Positions 32,054 through 39,957 of a DNA stretch of 64,000 nucleotides are shown in pieces. Below the pieces are notes generated by a model, which saw nothing but the letters and a program-made list of their open reading frames with translations, did not search any database and had not been told where the DNA came from. Origin of the DNA: Carnobacterium sp. 17-4 (GTDB lineage Bacteria > Bacillota > Bacilli > Lactobacillales > Carnobacteriaceae); assembly GCF_000195575.1 (NCBI RefSeq), contig NC_015391.1, forward strand, positions 1-64,000, in the 5' to 3' direction. The number at the start of each line of letters is the position of its first letter. Position 1 is the first letter of the stretch. The position numbers and the translations under genes were made by a program.

Positions 32054-32446
32054 TGTGGACAAGTAAGTGTGAAAAGTTTTGAACATTGTGGATAAGTGCT
32101 GTAAAATAATATAGGTAGGTATGTGGAGACGAAATTAGTTATCCACAAAATGAGGAAGGTGTTGTGGATGGATAAAATTTTAGCTTGTAAGGAGCATGTA
32201 GAAGAAGCTTTAGATGACGCAGTTTATGGAGGTTTTGAACTGCCGGTACTAGACCAATTATTGCCTGTTGATAACTCGAAACAAAAATGTGGTTATTGCG
32301 AGAAGGATGCAATATATGTAGTGTCGAACAAGCATTCTACCACTATATAATGATTTGAAGTTGTGGACATGTGCATAACTTTTGTGGATAACCTGTGATT
32401 ATAGGAGGATAACTTTTTTGAACATCAAAATAATAACTGTGGGTAA
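32054..32446. other. DnaA-box cluster around the CxxH/CxxC gene and rlmH start
   Basis: Perfect DnaA boxes: TGTGGATAA at 32087-32095 and 32383-32391 (- sense TTATCCACA) and TTATCCACA at 32139-32147 (+). Variants: TGTGGACAA 32054-32062, TGTGCATAA 32370-32378, TGTGGGTAA 32438-32446. Several weaker TGTGGA starts lie between. This is about 31 kb from oriC and has no DnaA-trio run. Such clusters near the origin act as DnaA sinks in B. subtilis. Confidence 0.8.
32168..32350 (+). CDS. CxxH/CxxC zinc-ribbon-like small protein
   Basis: 60 aa: CKEH near the N terminus (C7, H10), the conserved VEEALDDAV and FELPVLDQL segment, and a later CGYC pair, together a likely four-ligand zinc site. This matches the small CxxH/CxxC protein family found next to rlmH in Bacillaceae. 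Longer in-frame starts (TTG 32162 and upstream) overlap or crowd the AGGAAGG ribosome site at 32153-32159, so ATG 32168 is used. Function unknown; the gene is embedded in DnaA boxes. Confidence 0.85.
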   Translation: MDKILACKEHVEEALDDAVYGGFELPVLDQLLPVDNSKQKCGYCEKDAIYVVSNKHSTTI

Positions 32447-32897
32447 GTTAAAAGAAAAATATTTGAAAATGGGTATCGCAGAATATGCGAAACGATTAGG
32501 AGCCTATTGTAAATTAGAATTAATCGAAGTTTCAGATGAAAAAGCACCTGAAAAATTAAGTGAAGCTGAAATGGTGCAAGTCAAAGAAAAAGAAGGCGAG
32601 CGTATTTTAGCAAAGATTCCAGATCAAGCATTTGTTTTTGCACTAGCTATTGAAGGCAAGCAACGAACATCAGAAGAATTTGCTAAAGAAATTGAACAAT
32701 TAGGAGTTCAAGGGAAAAGTACGATTGTTTTTGTTATAGGCGGATCATTAGGTTTAAGTGATGCAGTAATGAAAAGGAGCAATACGCCTATCTCATTTGG
32801 AAAAATGACGCTTCCTCATCAATTGATGCGATTAGTCTTAATTGAGCAGATCTATCGAGGCTTTAAGATTGTTAGGAACGAGCCCTATCATAAGTAA
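32418..32897 (+). CDS. rlmH: 23S rRNA (pseudouridine-1915-N3) methyltransferase RlmH
   Basis: SPOUT-class methyltransferase that methylates pseudouridine 1915 in 70S ribosomes. The 159 aa match the family exactly in length: [33 protein letters not shown], the knot [12 protein letters not shown], and [20 protein letters not shown] ending NEPYHK. Start TTG 32418, 9 nt after AGGAGG (32403-32408). The last six codons with the stop (32880-32897) are an SCC-type attachment site. The gene itself is intact. Confidence 0.97.
   Translation: MNIKIITVGKLKEKYLKMGIAEYAKRLGAYCKLELIEVSDEKAPEKLSEAEMVQVKEKEGERILAKIPDQAFVFALAIEGKQRTSEEFAKEIEQLGVQGKSTIVFVIGGSLGLSDAVMKRSNTPISFGKMTLPHQLMRLVLIEQIYRGFKIVRNEPYHK
32880..32897 (+). 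mobile_element. att site 1: SCC-type attachment sequence in the rlmH 3' end
   Basis: GAGCCCTATCATAAGTAA encodes EPYHK-stop. In staphylococci the same place, GAAGCATATCATAAATGA, is the integration site of SCC elements. Two direct copies occur downstream at 33759 and 35611. The TATCATAA core is identical in all. Presence of an actual cassette history is inferred. Confidence 0.7.
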
Positions 32898-33036
32898 ATG
32901 AGGTTTTAGAAAAGAATGAGTTTATTGAAATTTTATACAGAATCTTGTTTATTTTTGTTTTCGAGAATGTAATAGTATTTTAAATAAAAACATTGGAAAA
33001 CTACCTAAAATTAGAGAAGAATGCGAATGATGATAA

Positions 33037-33083
33037 TAAAAAAATGTAAGCATATTGGCAACAACCAACATGCTTACATTTAA
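33037..33083 (-). terminator. Terminator of the VOC gene
   Basis: AAATGTAAGCAT..TTGG (33042-33058) pairs with CCAA..ATGCTTACATTT (33065-33082); the T run is on the - strand (A7 at 33038-33044). Confidence 0.8.
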
Positions 33084-33096
33084 AATATCTGAAAAT

Positions 33097-33483
33097 TTAT
33101 TTTGCGCGCTTTACTTCAATTCGATAGCCATCAGGGTCCGTCACAAAGAAATAAGAGGGTGTGCCGCCTGAAAGTCCTCTTAAATCACCTGTTTCGTAAG
33201 GAGAAGCTTTACAAACTTCATGCATTTTTTCTAAGTCACTAACAGTCACACCTAAATGACTGAAGCCATTTCCTACATTATATGGCTCGGCATCGTAATT
33301 GTAAGTGAGTTCAATTTGTACAGAAGAACCGGGAGAATTCAGATAAACTAAATCAAATTTATCTTTAGGAAATTCTCTACGGCTGGCAACTTCAAAATCG
33401 AATAGATTAGTATAAAAGTCTAAAGTAGCCTCAATATCTCTGACACGCAGGCAAATCTCAACGAGTTCTTGGTTCATAATCAT
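33097..33483 (-). CDS. VOC-family protein (glyoxalase/bleomycin-resistance fold)
   Basis: 128-aa single-domain VOC protein with two beta-alpha-beta-beta-beta modules: ICLRVRDIEATLDFYTNLFDF, IELTYNYD and FSHLGVTVSDLEKMHEVC, and the closing VTDPDGYRIEV with the metal-ligand Glu. The pattern is close to lactoylglutathione lyase (GloA), but the usual size is larger and the substrate cannot be fixed. The start is uncertain among TTG 33495, ATG 33483 and ATG 33477, all after or on GGAGG. It is the only gene between att1 and att2. Confidence 0.8.
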   Translation of the reverse strand: MIMNQELVEICLRVRDIEATLDFYTNLFDFEVASRREFPKDKFDLVYLNSPGSSVQIELTYNYDAEPYNVGNGFSHLGVTVSDLEKMHEVCKASPYETGDLRGLSGGTPSYFFVTDPDGYRIEVKRAK

Positions 33484-33495
33484 ATCATCCTCCAA

Positions 33496-33815
33496 TAGTT
33501 TCTTATTTTTATTCTAGCATGAATAGGTCATATAGGCACGCCCATGTTATCTTCAGTGAGAAACATCTATTATAGCTCGAGAAAACTTATGGATAAGTGG
33601 ACAGTCCGTGAACTAAAAAAAGATTTTTTCTATTAATGGAAAAGGTTTGGGATATTTACGTCACAAAATTTGTTTAATTGCAGGTACAGAAATGGAGATA
33701 GCCCATTTATATATCGATATATAATAAGAAATAAAACCTCATTTAGATGTATTACTGAGAACCGTATCATAAGTAATAATAAAAATTCAGTTAGTTAAAT
33801 AGGAGGAAAAATAAG
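33496..33815. other. Intergenic region holding att site 2
   Basis: 320 bp between divergent genes. It contains the right arm of the 14-bp inverted repeat and att site 2; the rest is AT-rich with no gene or clear promoter. Confidence 0.5.
33759..33776 (+). mobile_element. att site 2: duplicate of the rlmH 3' end
   Basis: GAACCGTATCATAAGTAA again encodes EPYHK-stop with synonymous codons but is not attached to any rlmH reading frame (a TGA sits just upstream). 16 of 18 positions match att1; direct orientation. Confidence 0.7.
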
Positions 33816-34565
33816 ATGAGGATGAATTTTGATCCAAGTAATCCTATTATCCAGCTCTGTATGAAAGGGATGGCCCTAGAAGAAAGCGGGAATTTGGATG
33901 ATGCCATCGAAACTTTTCTTAAAGCGTGGAACCAAACAAGTGACGATTATGAAAGATTTATTGTAGCTTATCATTTAGGATTAAGACAAAATAATGTCGA
34001 CGATAAGTTAAAATGGATGGAAAAATCATTGGACTTTGCTCTAAAAATTAATGATGATGATGTTAAGAGTGCTTATCCAACTTTATATTTAACTATCGCT
34101 AAATATTATGAAGCAACGAATGATACTGAAAAGGCTAGAAAAAATATGGAATTATCACATTCATATCAAGGTAGACCGACTGACACAGGCCCCTTTTATC
34201 ACGGATCAAAGGCAGATTTACAAGTTGGCGATTTGCTGACAGCGGGCAAGAAATCAAATTACGAAAAAGAACTTAAAATGAACCACATCTATTTCACAGC
34301 AAATATCAATGGTGCGGGACTTGCTGCAGCCTTATCAAAAGGTGAAGGAAACGAACGTGTTTATATCATAGAACCTACCGGTGAATTTGAAAACGACCCT
34401 AATGTAACTAACAAGAAATTTCCTGGTAACTTAACACGTTCTTATCGTTCACAAGAACCTCTGAAAATTTTGGGAGAAGTAACGGACTGGGAAAAACTGA
34501 CTCATTCAGAACGGCAGGAATGGGATGAAAAACTAGCTAAGAATAATGGGGAAATTATTAACTAA
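33816..34565 (+). CDS. arr: TPR-like domain fused to rifampin ADP-ribosyltransferase (Arr)
   Basis: 249 aa in two parts. Residues about 10-115 are helical with TPR-like pattern (GMALEESGNLDDAIETFLKA and similar), and about 125-249 match Arr, which inactivates rifampin by ADP-ribosylation from NAD. Arr catalytic residues appear intact: H129 (FYHGSKADL), Y159 (HIYFTA) and D194 (FENDPN), with the hallmark KKFPGNLTRSYRSQEPL. Canonical Arr is only about 140 aa, so the N-terminal domain is an addition. AGGAGG precedes ATG 33816. It lies between att2 and att3. Rifamycin resistance is plausible but not shown. Confidence 0.88.
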   Translation: MRMNFDPSNPIIQLCMKGMALEESGNLDDAIETFLKAWNQTSDDYERFIVAYHLGLRQNNVDDKLKWMEKSLDFALKINDDDVKSAYPTLYLTIAKYYEATNDTEKARKNMELSHSYQGRPTDTGPFYHGSKADLQVGDLLTAGKKSNYEKELKMNHIYFTANINGAGLAAALSKGEGNERVYIIEPTGEFENDPNVTNKKFPGNLTRSYRSQEPLKILGEVTDWEKLTHSERQEWDEKLAKNNGEIIN

Positions 34566-34909
34566 AACTAATTATCATAGCAGTGCAAGGGACGGGTTAT
34601 GTTAGCATTCACAGTTTGTTATCAATTTTATACACTTTAATGAAAACTAATAAAGACAGAGAGAAGCCATTGTTAAATGATGACTTATCTTCGTCTTTTT
34701 CTGCTGTTATAGATATAAATCATTTAGTATTTTAGTACAATAATGCATATATACGATATAAATATTGGGAATAATTAAAGTGAATTATGCTTGTGAACAG
34801 AGTTTTGCAAATATCATAGAAACATAATTGAGTTTAGTGATAAAATAACAGTCAGGTGTAATCATTAAGTATGATATTTTTGATTTACTATTTTAGGGGG
34901 AGAAAGAAA
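34566..34909. other. Gene-free AT-rich spacer
   Basis: 344 bp with no ORF of note, no convincing terminator and no clear promoter before the lipoprotein gene. Confidence 0.5.
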
Positions 34910-35560
34910 ATGGGATTTAGTGTTAATAAATTATTATTAATCGGATCGTTAGGGCTGGTGCTAGGTGCTTGTTCTGCAGCAACCGACACGAAAGAAAGCT
35001 TAGAGAATACAACAGAAGAGGCCGTAGTAGAGACTATAGAAGCAGCTGAAGAAACTGAAGAAAGAAGTATTGTAGCCGATGAAATGACAACAACCTTCTA
35101 TCCGGAAGTAACTAGATTAAGACATCTTACCGAAGAAGACCTTGAGTGGTACGATATTATTATAACAAGATTAAATGCTATAGATGATTTCTCAGGTGAT
35201 CGGGAGACTGTATACGAGATAGCTGAAGAATATGGAGAAGATCCTGAAGAGCTGTGGCTTGATTGGTTAGAGATTTGGGATGCAAAATGGCACGGTGACA
35301 ATGGGAACTATGCTATTTTGTCAGAAGCTAATGATAAACTGATGACTGAAATTCTTGAAAAAAACATCGTAGGGGAAAAGATAGAACAAACTAGTGGTGG
35401 ATATGAGTTATACCAGGAAAATTTAACTACTTCTGTACATCATAAGCTAGATGTAGATGGAGAACCTTACGAAGTTGCTTACGTAATTGAACACAGAGAT
35501 GATTATAAAATTGCGGAAATAATTGAGTTTAGTGTTAATGGAGAAAAAATAGACTTATAG
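34910..35560 (+). CDS. Predicted lipoprotein of unknown function
   Basis: 216 aa. A lipoprotein signal peptide, KLLLIGSLGLVLGACSAA with lipobox LGAC (Cys22), is followed by a Thr/Glu-rich linker (about 25-65) and an acidic globular domain with EEYGEDPEELWLDWLEIWD. ATG 34910 is chosen over 34871 because GGGGGAG (34896-34902) precedes it and the signal peptide then begins correctly. No domain recognised. It is the second gene of the att2-att3 segment. Confidence 0.78.
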   Translation: MGFSVNKLLLIGSLGLVLGACSAATDTKESLENTTEEAVVETIEAAEETEERSIVADEMTTTFYPEVTRLRHLTEEDLEWYDIIITRLNAIDDFSGDRETVYEIAEEYGEDPEELWLDWLEIWDAKWHGDNGNYAILSEANDKLMTEILEKNIVGEKIEQTSGGYELYQENLTTSVHHKLDVDGEPYEVAYVIEHRDDYKIAEIIEFSVNGEKIDL

Positions 35561-35610
35561 ATAGAGTATGTTTAATTACAATCCTTGTAACTATTTTGAT
35601 GCATCAAGAA

Positions 35611-35628
35611 GAACCGTATCATAAATAG
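35611..35628 (+). mobile_element. att site 3: duplicate of the rlmH 3' end
   Basis: GAACCGTATCATAAATAG shares its first 14 bases with att2 and also encodes EPYHK-stop. It marks the outer end of the second segment, 1834 bp after att2, and lies 80 bp before the GST gene. Confidence 0.68.
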
Positions 35629-35708
35629 GTGAATAAGCTGAAATTTGGGCAAAATGGTGCTTGCGTAGTATGATGAAGTTACGAATAAATATTATGAGGA
35701 GTGTTAGG

Positions 35709-36497
35709 ATGACGGAATATAAATTACCAAAAGTGTGGCAATGGGAAGAAGAGAATTCAAAAAAAGGTGGCAATCGTCCAACAGCAGGGAGTCGTTTTGA
35801 ACAAAAATTACCAGTTGGAGAGGCTCCGTTCCAACTTTATTCATTAGGTACACCGAATGGCATTAAAGTCACGATCATGTTCGAAGAGCTAAAAGAATTG
35901 GGTGTAGAAGGCGCAGATTATGATTTGTATACTATCAATATTGGCGAAGGCGACCAATTTGGTTCAGATTTTGTTGAAATCAATCCTAATTCTAAAATTC
36001 CAGCCCTTGTTGACCAAAGTCAAAGTCCTCGATTGAATATTTTTGAATCAGGTTCCATTCTTCTTTACTTAGCGGAGAAATTTAACCAACTGATTCCGAA
36101 AGATATTCACGGTCGGACTGAAACCCTTAATTGGTTATTCTGGCAAATGGGAGCAGGTCCTTATGTTGGTGGAGGATTTGGCCACTTTTTCGCTTATGCT
36201 CCAGAGCCTATGGAATACCCGATTGATCGCTTCACGATGGAAACGAAACGTCAGTTAGATTTACTTGATAAAACCTTAGCAAACCGACCTTATATAGCTG
36301 GTGATACCTATACTATCGCAGATATTGCTATATGGTCTTGGTACGGCCGTTTAGCTTTAGGAAAATTATATGAAGGATCATATGAATTTTTGAATCTAGA
36401 TGAATACTCTCATCTTTTGGAATGGTCTCACCGTATTGCAGAACGTCCAGGCGTTCAAAAAGGTCTGGCAGCAGAGTCTCAATCAATTAAAGAATAG
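35709..36497 (+). CDS. YghU-type glutathione S-transferase-like oxidoreductase
   Basis: 262 aa of the Nu-class GST family (E. coli YghU/YfcG), which act as disulfide-bond reductases using glutathione. Features: FQLYSLGTPNGIKVTIMFEEL (thioredoxin-like N domain without active Cys), NPNSKIPALVD, IFESGSILLYLAEKF (glutathione-binding ES), then the helical C domain with YTIADIAIWSW. ATG 35709 has GAGGAG 8 nt upstream; an in-frame ATG at 35661 is unsupported. First gene beyond the third att site. Confidence 0.9.
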   Translation: MTEYKLPKVWQWEEENSKKGGNRPTAGSRFEQKLPVGEAPFQLYSLGTPNGIKVTIMFEELKELGVEGADYDLYTINIGEGDQFGSDFVEINPNSKIPALVDQSQSPRLNIFESGSILLYLAEKFNQLIPKDIHGRTETLNWLFWQMGAGPYVGGGFGHFFAYAPEPMEYPIDRFTMETKRQLDLLDKTLANRPYIAGDTYTIADIAIWSWYGRLALGKLYEGSYEFLNLDEYSHLLEWSHRIAERPGVQKGLAAESQSIKE

Positions 36498-36818
36498 TTT
36501 GTAAAAGTATGGTAGAGAAATTTTCCACTTCACATCAATTGAACTACAAGTAAGAAAAATAGGGACAAAATGACATTAAAGAAGAGGGCATAAAATAATA
36601 AAACATTTCAATAGATAAAGGAAATTTGTATCATATTTTATTACTTTAGGGTTTTAACAATCTATTTTGATTAAAAAGAAATAAACAATCAGCACTGTAT
36701 TATAATAAATAAGACAATAATAAATTATCACCAATACTAGGATTCTCTATAAACACCTTGCAAAAATAACTTATTATAGGTAGATTTAAGTTACACTTGA
36801 GATATTTAATAGATAAAA
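36498..36818. other. Gene-free AT-rich spacer
   Basis: 321 bp, very AT-rich, with scattered TATAAT-like sequences (for example near 36699-36706) but no gene, no strong hairpin and no recognised operator. Confidence 0.5.
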
Positions 36819-37562
36819 ATGTTTATGATAGAAGGGCTTGTATTGAGAAAAAAAGCACTAAAGATTCAGTTAACGAGTTGGATTTTCCTATTAACTGCAA
36901 CTGCAGGATTTATGAACGTTGTAACAATTATTTTATTTTCAGCTACTAGCTCCCATCATACGGGGAGTTTATCAAACAGTATGATTCATTTAGTAAAAGG
37001 GGATTTTGAGGATTTTATTCGTTTGATAATCGTTATACTAGCTTTTTTCTTAGGAACGATGTTGAGTGGGTTCCTATTTCCAGAACAGATTTTTAAATTG
37101 AAACGTCGGTATGGTTATATTCAACTCTTATCCGGTTTAGCGATTTTAGCGGGAAGCATTATGCTTAAGAATCCTTGGTGGTATTTGCTAGAGACAACCC
37201 TGATTTTAGGTCTGCAAAATGGTATGTTTGTCTATTATAAAGGGATGATTGTTCGTACGACACATATGTCTGGAAACCTAACTGATGCTGGTTTGGCTTT
37301 AGGTAGAAGTTTAGCAGGACGAAAATCCGAGTTATGGAAGGCCCGTTTCCAACTACTGAATCTCAGCTTCTTTCTATTAGGTAGCATAGTTGGTGCCGGC
37401 TTATTGCTATATACTAGCGTTAATATTTGGCTTGTAGCAAGTAGCTTATACCTCTTTCTTGGTCTCTTATATTTCTCATTGTATCATCACGTTAATTATA
37501 TAAAATCAACCCATGATGAATTTGAAATAAACGGAAAACACTTATTTGATTATTTAAAATAG
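36819..37562 (+). CDS. DUF1275 (YoaK-like) membrane protein
   Basis: 247 aa with about six membrane helices. Family signature: TATAGFMNVVTIILF, SHHTGSLSNSMIHL, LGLQNGMFVYYKGMIVRTTHMSG shortened as GLQNGMFVY and RTTHMSGNLTDAG. Function is unknown, a likely transporter. The ATG has no ribosome site; TTG 36843 preceded by GAAGGG (36831-36836) is a good alternative start giving 239 aa. Single gene with a bidirectional terminator to its right. Confidence 0.8.
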   Translation: MFMIEGLVLRKKALKIQLTSWIFLLTATAGFMNVVTIILFSATSSHHTGSLSNSMIHLVKGDFEDFIRLIIVILAFFLGTMLSGFLFPEQIFKLKRRYGYIQLLSGLAILAGSIMLKNPWWYLLETTLILGLQNGMFVYYKGMIVRTTHMSGNLTDAGLALGRSLAGRKSELWKARFQLLNLSFFLLGSIVGAGLLLYTSVNIWLVASSLYLFLGLLYFSLYHHVNYIKSTHDEFEINGKHLFDYLK

Positions 37563-37651
37563 ACTTAGATTGGATTGGATTGTCTACACTAAACTGTACA
37601 AAATTTATATGGCCTACGATCTGAAGTTAAATGGACTCTTGTAGCCCATCC

Positions 37652-37697
37652 AAACAAAGAACCCCTCGCATTTTACTGTGAGGGGTTCTTTGTTTAT
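37652..37697. terminator. Bidirectional terminator
   Basis: AAACAAAGAACCCCTC pairs with GAGGGGTTCTTTGTTT around GCATTTTACTGT; shared by DUF1275 and the convergent fabV. Confidence 0.92.
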
Positions 37698-37714
37698 TAT
37701 AGAGTCACAACTGT

Positions 37715-38911
37715 TTAATAGTGTAGTGCTTTTAATTCTTCTATTGTAACGTCTTGATCAACATAGCCATCAACCATAAAGCCACTTAAATTTGAAAATT
37801 CTTTATAAAAGATATCGTAAGCTGTCAGATCAGAATTGAAATTATCTTCATTTAATTTTAGGATAAGTTCCTTCGTTTTAGCCTGAGTATCGCTGTCAAG
37901 TTCCCAGTTATCAGGTCTAAGACGGCCCACTTCATCGTATTCAGGCTTGTTGCCATAAATCATTTCTCTATAAATGCGGTCTTGATGCATAATTGGTGTT
38001 TCATGTGTGCCTTTATCTGCCATTACTTTGTAAAGCCCGATGCAATAAACAGGGAAAAAAGGAATAACTGAACTTGCTTTAGTCGTAACTGCAGTAGCGA
38101 CTACAATCTGAGCTTTACCGTTTATGTCAGCTAGTAACTCATTAATATTGTTTGTCTTTTCATCACAATCTGCTTTAGCCAGGCCAAGAGTACCCCCACC
38201 ATAATAAGAATGGTTAAGCTCTGTTCCTAAATAAGAATAATTAGTCGTTAAAACGCCATCAGCTAATACATCTGCTTCTTTTAGTGCTTTCATCCATAGT
38301 TCCCAGTCTTCTCCACCCATTACCTTTACAGTATTAGCGATTTCCTGTTCAGTTGCGGGTTCCAGAGTTTCATTATAGTAAGTCTGTTGTTGCATATTAA
38401 TATTAGGTCCAACCACGGGCTCCCCAATGGCTTTAATGGAAGAAGTGTAAGTCTCTCCAGTATCAGGATCTGTTCTTCTACCGCTTGCCAGACTGTAAAC
38501 GACTAAGTCTACTTTGCCCCCAAATTCACTTTTTATATAATCGATGACTTCTTGCTTGCTTTCATGGCTGAAGGCATCTTGAACAAAGTTTTTAGCAATT
38601 AGATCTTCTTTTTCAGCTGCTTCTCGAAAAGCAATATTATTATACCAGCCAGCTGTACCTAGATTCTTTTCGTTCTTTGGTCCCTTTTCATAAGAAACGC
38701 CAATTGTATCTGCTCCAGCACCGAAAGCTAGGCTGATTCGGGTAGCTAAACCATAGCTTGATGACGCACCAATGATCAATACCTTTTTTGGACCTTTATA
38801 ACTTTCTTTGTTTTTCACATATTCGATTTGATTCAATACTTCCTGTTTGCACCCAAGTGGATTTATACCTAAGGCTACATTTCCACGTATATTTTGTTTG
38901 AATTCCATCAT
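37715..38911 (-). CDS. fabV: trans-2-enoyl-CoA/ACP reductase FabV
   Basis: NADH-dependent enoyl reductase completing fatty-acid elongation; FabV-type enzymes are naturally resistant to triclosan. The 398 aa show the Rossmann motif VLIIGASSSYGLATRI (about 44-59), the conserved VVYSLASGRRTDP, and the catalytic Y237-x8-K246 (YGGGTLGLAK). FabV is mostly a proteobacterial type, less usual in Firmicutes. Shine-Dalgarno GGGGGAAAA on the - strand precedes tandem ATGs. Monocistronic; whether a FabI or FabK also exists is outside the window. Confidence 0.94.
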   Translation of the reverse strand: MMEFKQNIRGNVALGINPLGCKQEVLNQIEYVKNKESYKGPKKVLIIGASSSYGLATRISLAFGAGADTIGVSYEKGPKNEKNLGTAGWYNNIAFREAAEKEDLIAKNFVQDAFSHESKQEVIDYIKSEFGGKVDLVVYSLASGRRTDPDTGETYTSSIKAIGEPVVGPNINMQQQTYYNETLEPATEQEIANTVKVMGGEDWELWMKALKEADVLADGVLTTNYSYLGTELNHSYYGGGTLGLAKADCDEKTNNINELLADINGKAQIVVATAVTTKASSVIPFFPVYCIGLYKVMADKGTHETPIMHQDRIYREMIYGNKPEYDEVGRLRPDNWELDSDTQAKTKELILKLNEDNFNSDLTAYDIFYKEFSNLSGFMVDGYVDQDVTIEELKALHY

Positions 38912-39195
38912 AATTAATTTTCCCCCATTAAATCGTTATAAGAATATAATATCAGAAAAAGCTTCTTATGAGAAATTACTTATGAAAATTTCATATCAAA
39001 GTTACGTATCTATACTCACCAATCAATTAGGTAGAATGGAATGCTTGTATAGTGTTACAAAATAAAAAAGATTTGGTAGTAAGGTATTGATTATGGTAAC
39101 TACTAGATAAATGTGAGTTTCTGGTATAATTAATAGTATATTAAACATCACATTTAAAATACGGATACTAAGATTCAAAGTGAGGAGACAGATTT

Positions 39196-39897
39196 ATGAA
39201 CATTAATCTTGTAAAAGCATTTTCTGATAATTATATTTGGATTATTGAAGAAGGTACAGAGGCAATAGTCGTCGATCCAGGAGAAGCTGAAAAAGTATTG
39301 GACTACTTAGAGGAAAAGCAGCTACTGTTAAACTCTATCCTTTTAACTCATAATCACGATGATCATATCGGAGGAGTTCAGCAAATTTCAGCAAAATACC
39401 CAGATGCCTCAATTTATGGCCCAAAAGAAACGGGGGATATAGCTGACCATATCGTAGTGGACGGAGACTCCTTTAATTTGTTAGGTCAAAATTTTCAAGT
39501 ATTAAAAACGGGCGGACACACCCAAGGACATATTAGTTTCTTAATGGGGAATGCTCTCTTTTGCGGGGATGCCTTATTCTCAGCAGGCTGCGGTCGAGTT
39601 TTTACAAAAGATTATCAAGCCCAATATGATGCCTTACAGAAATTCAAACAATTAGAAGATGAGGTACAAGTATATGCTGCTCATGAATATACGCAAACCA
39701 ATTTGCGTTTTGCACATTCTATGCAGCCATCGAATGCAGCTATTTCTGAAGCCTTAAATCAAGTCAATGAAATGCGTTCAAAAGGAAAACCAACTTTACC
39801 CACAACGATTGGTAGGGAGAAAAAAATCAATCTATTTCTGCAAGCAGAGAAGATGGAGGACTTTAAAGAGTTGCGTAATGCTCGTGATGAGTTTTAG
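39196..39897 (+). CDS. Hydroxyacylglutathione hydrolase-like MBL protein (GloB)
   Basis: 233 aa of glyoxalase II type. Zinc motif THNHDDHIGG (51-60), GGHTQGHISF, CGDALFSAGCGR and HEYTQTNLRFA with the C-terminal substrate helix including NPFL-like KINLFLQ. Full-length GloB has about 250 aa, so it is near complete. TATAAT at 39125-39130 may be its -10. It could act with the VOC protein at 33097 on methylglyoxal adducts, but the two are not linked in an operon. Confidence 0.9.
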   Translation: MNINLVKAFSDNYIWIIEEGTEAIVVDPGEAEKVLDYLEEKQLLLNSILLTHNHDDHIGGVQQISAKYPDASIYGPKETGDIADHIVVDGDSFNLLGQNFQVLKTGGHTQGHISFLMGNALFCGDALFSAGCGRVFTKDYQAQYDALQKFKQLEDEVQVYAAHEYTQTNLRFAHSMQPSNAAISEALNQVNEMRSKGKPTLPTTIGREKKINLFLQAEKMEDFKELRNARDEF

Positions 39898-39957
39898 AAA
39901 TTCATTCAAATCCTGACACTAAGTTTTACTAAATTAAATAAGGAGATACAAACAATT

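Larger units (their letters stand above)
32895..33745. repeat. 14-bp inverted repeat at the ends of the att1-att2 segment
   Basis: TAAATGAGGTTTTA (32895-32908) directly after att1 is the exact reverse complement of TAAAACCTCATTTA (33732-33745), which ends 13 bp before att2. SCC cassettes typically carry inverted repeats just inside their att sites. The two arms lie 823 bp apart, so this is not a simple terminator hairpin. Confidence 0.65.

Noticed and set aside
36815-36836. Inverted att-like CTATCATAAA on the - strand at the DUF1275 start
   Set aside because: Only the AT-rich core matches, with no GAACC arm and no coding context.
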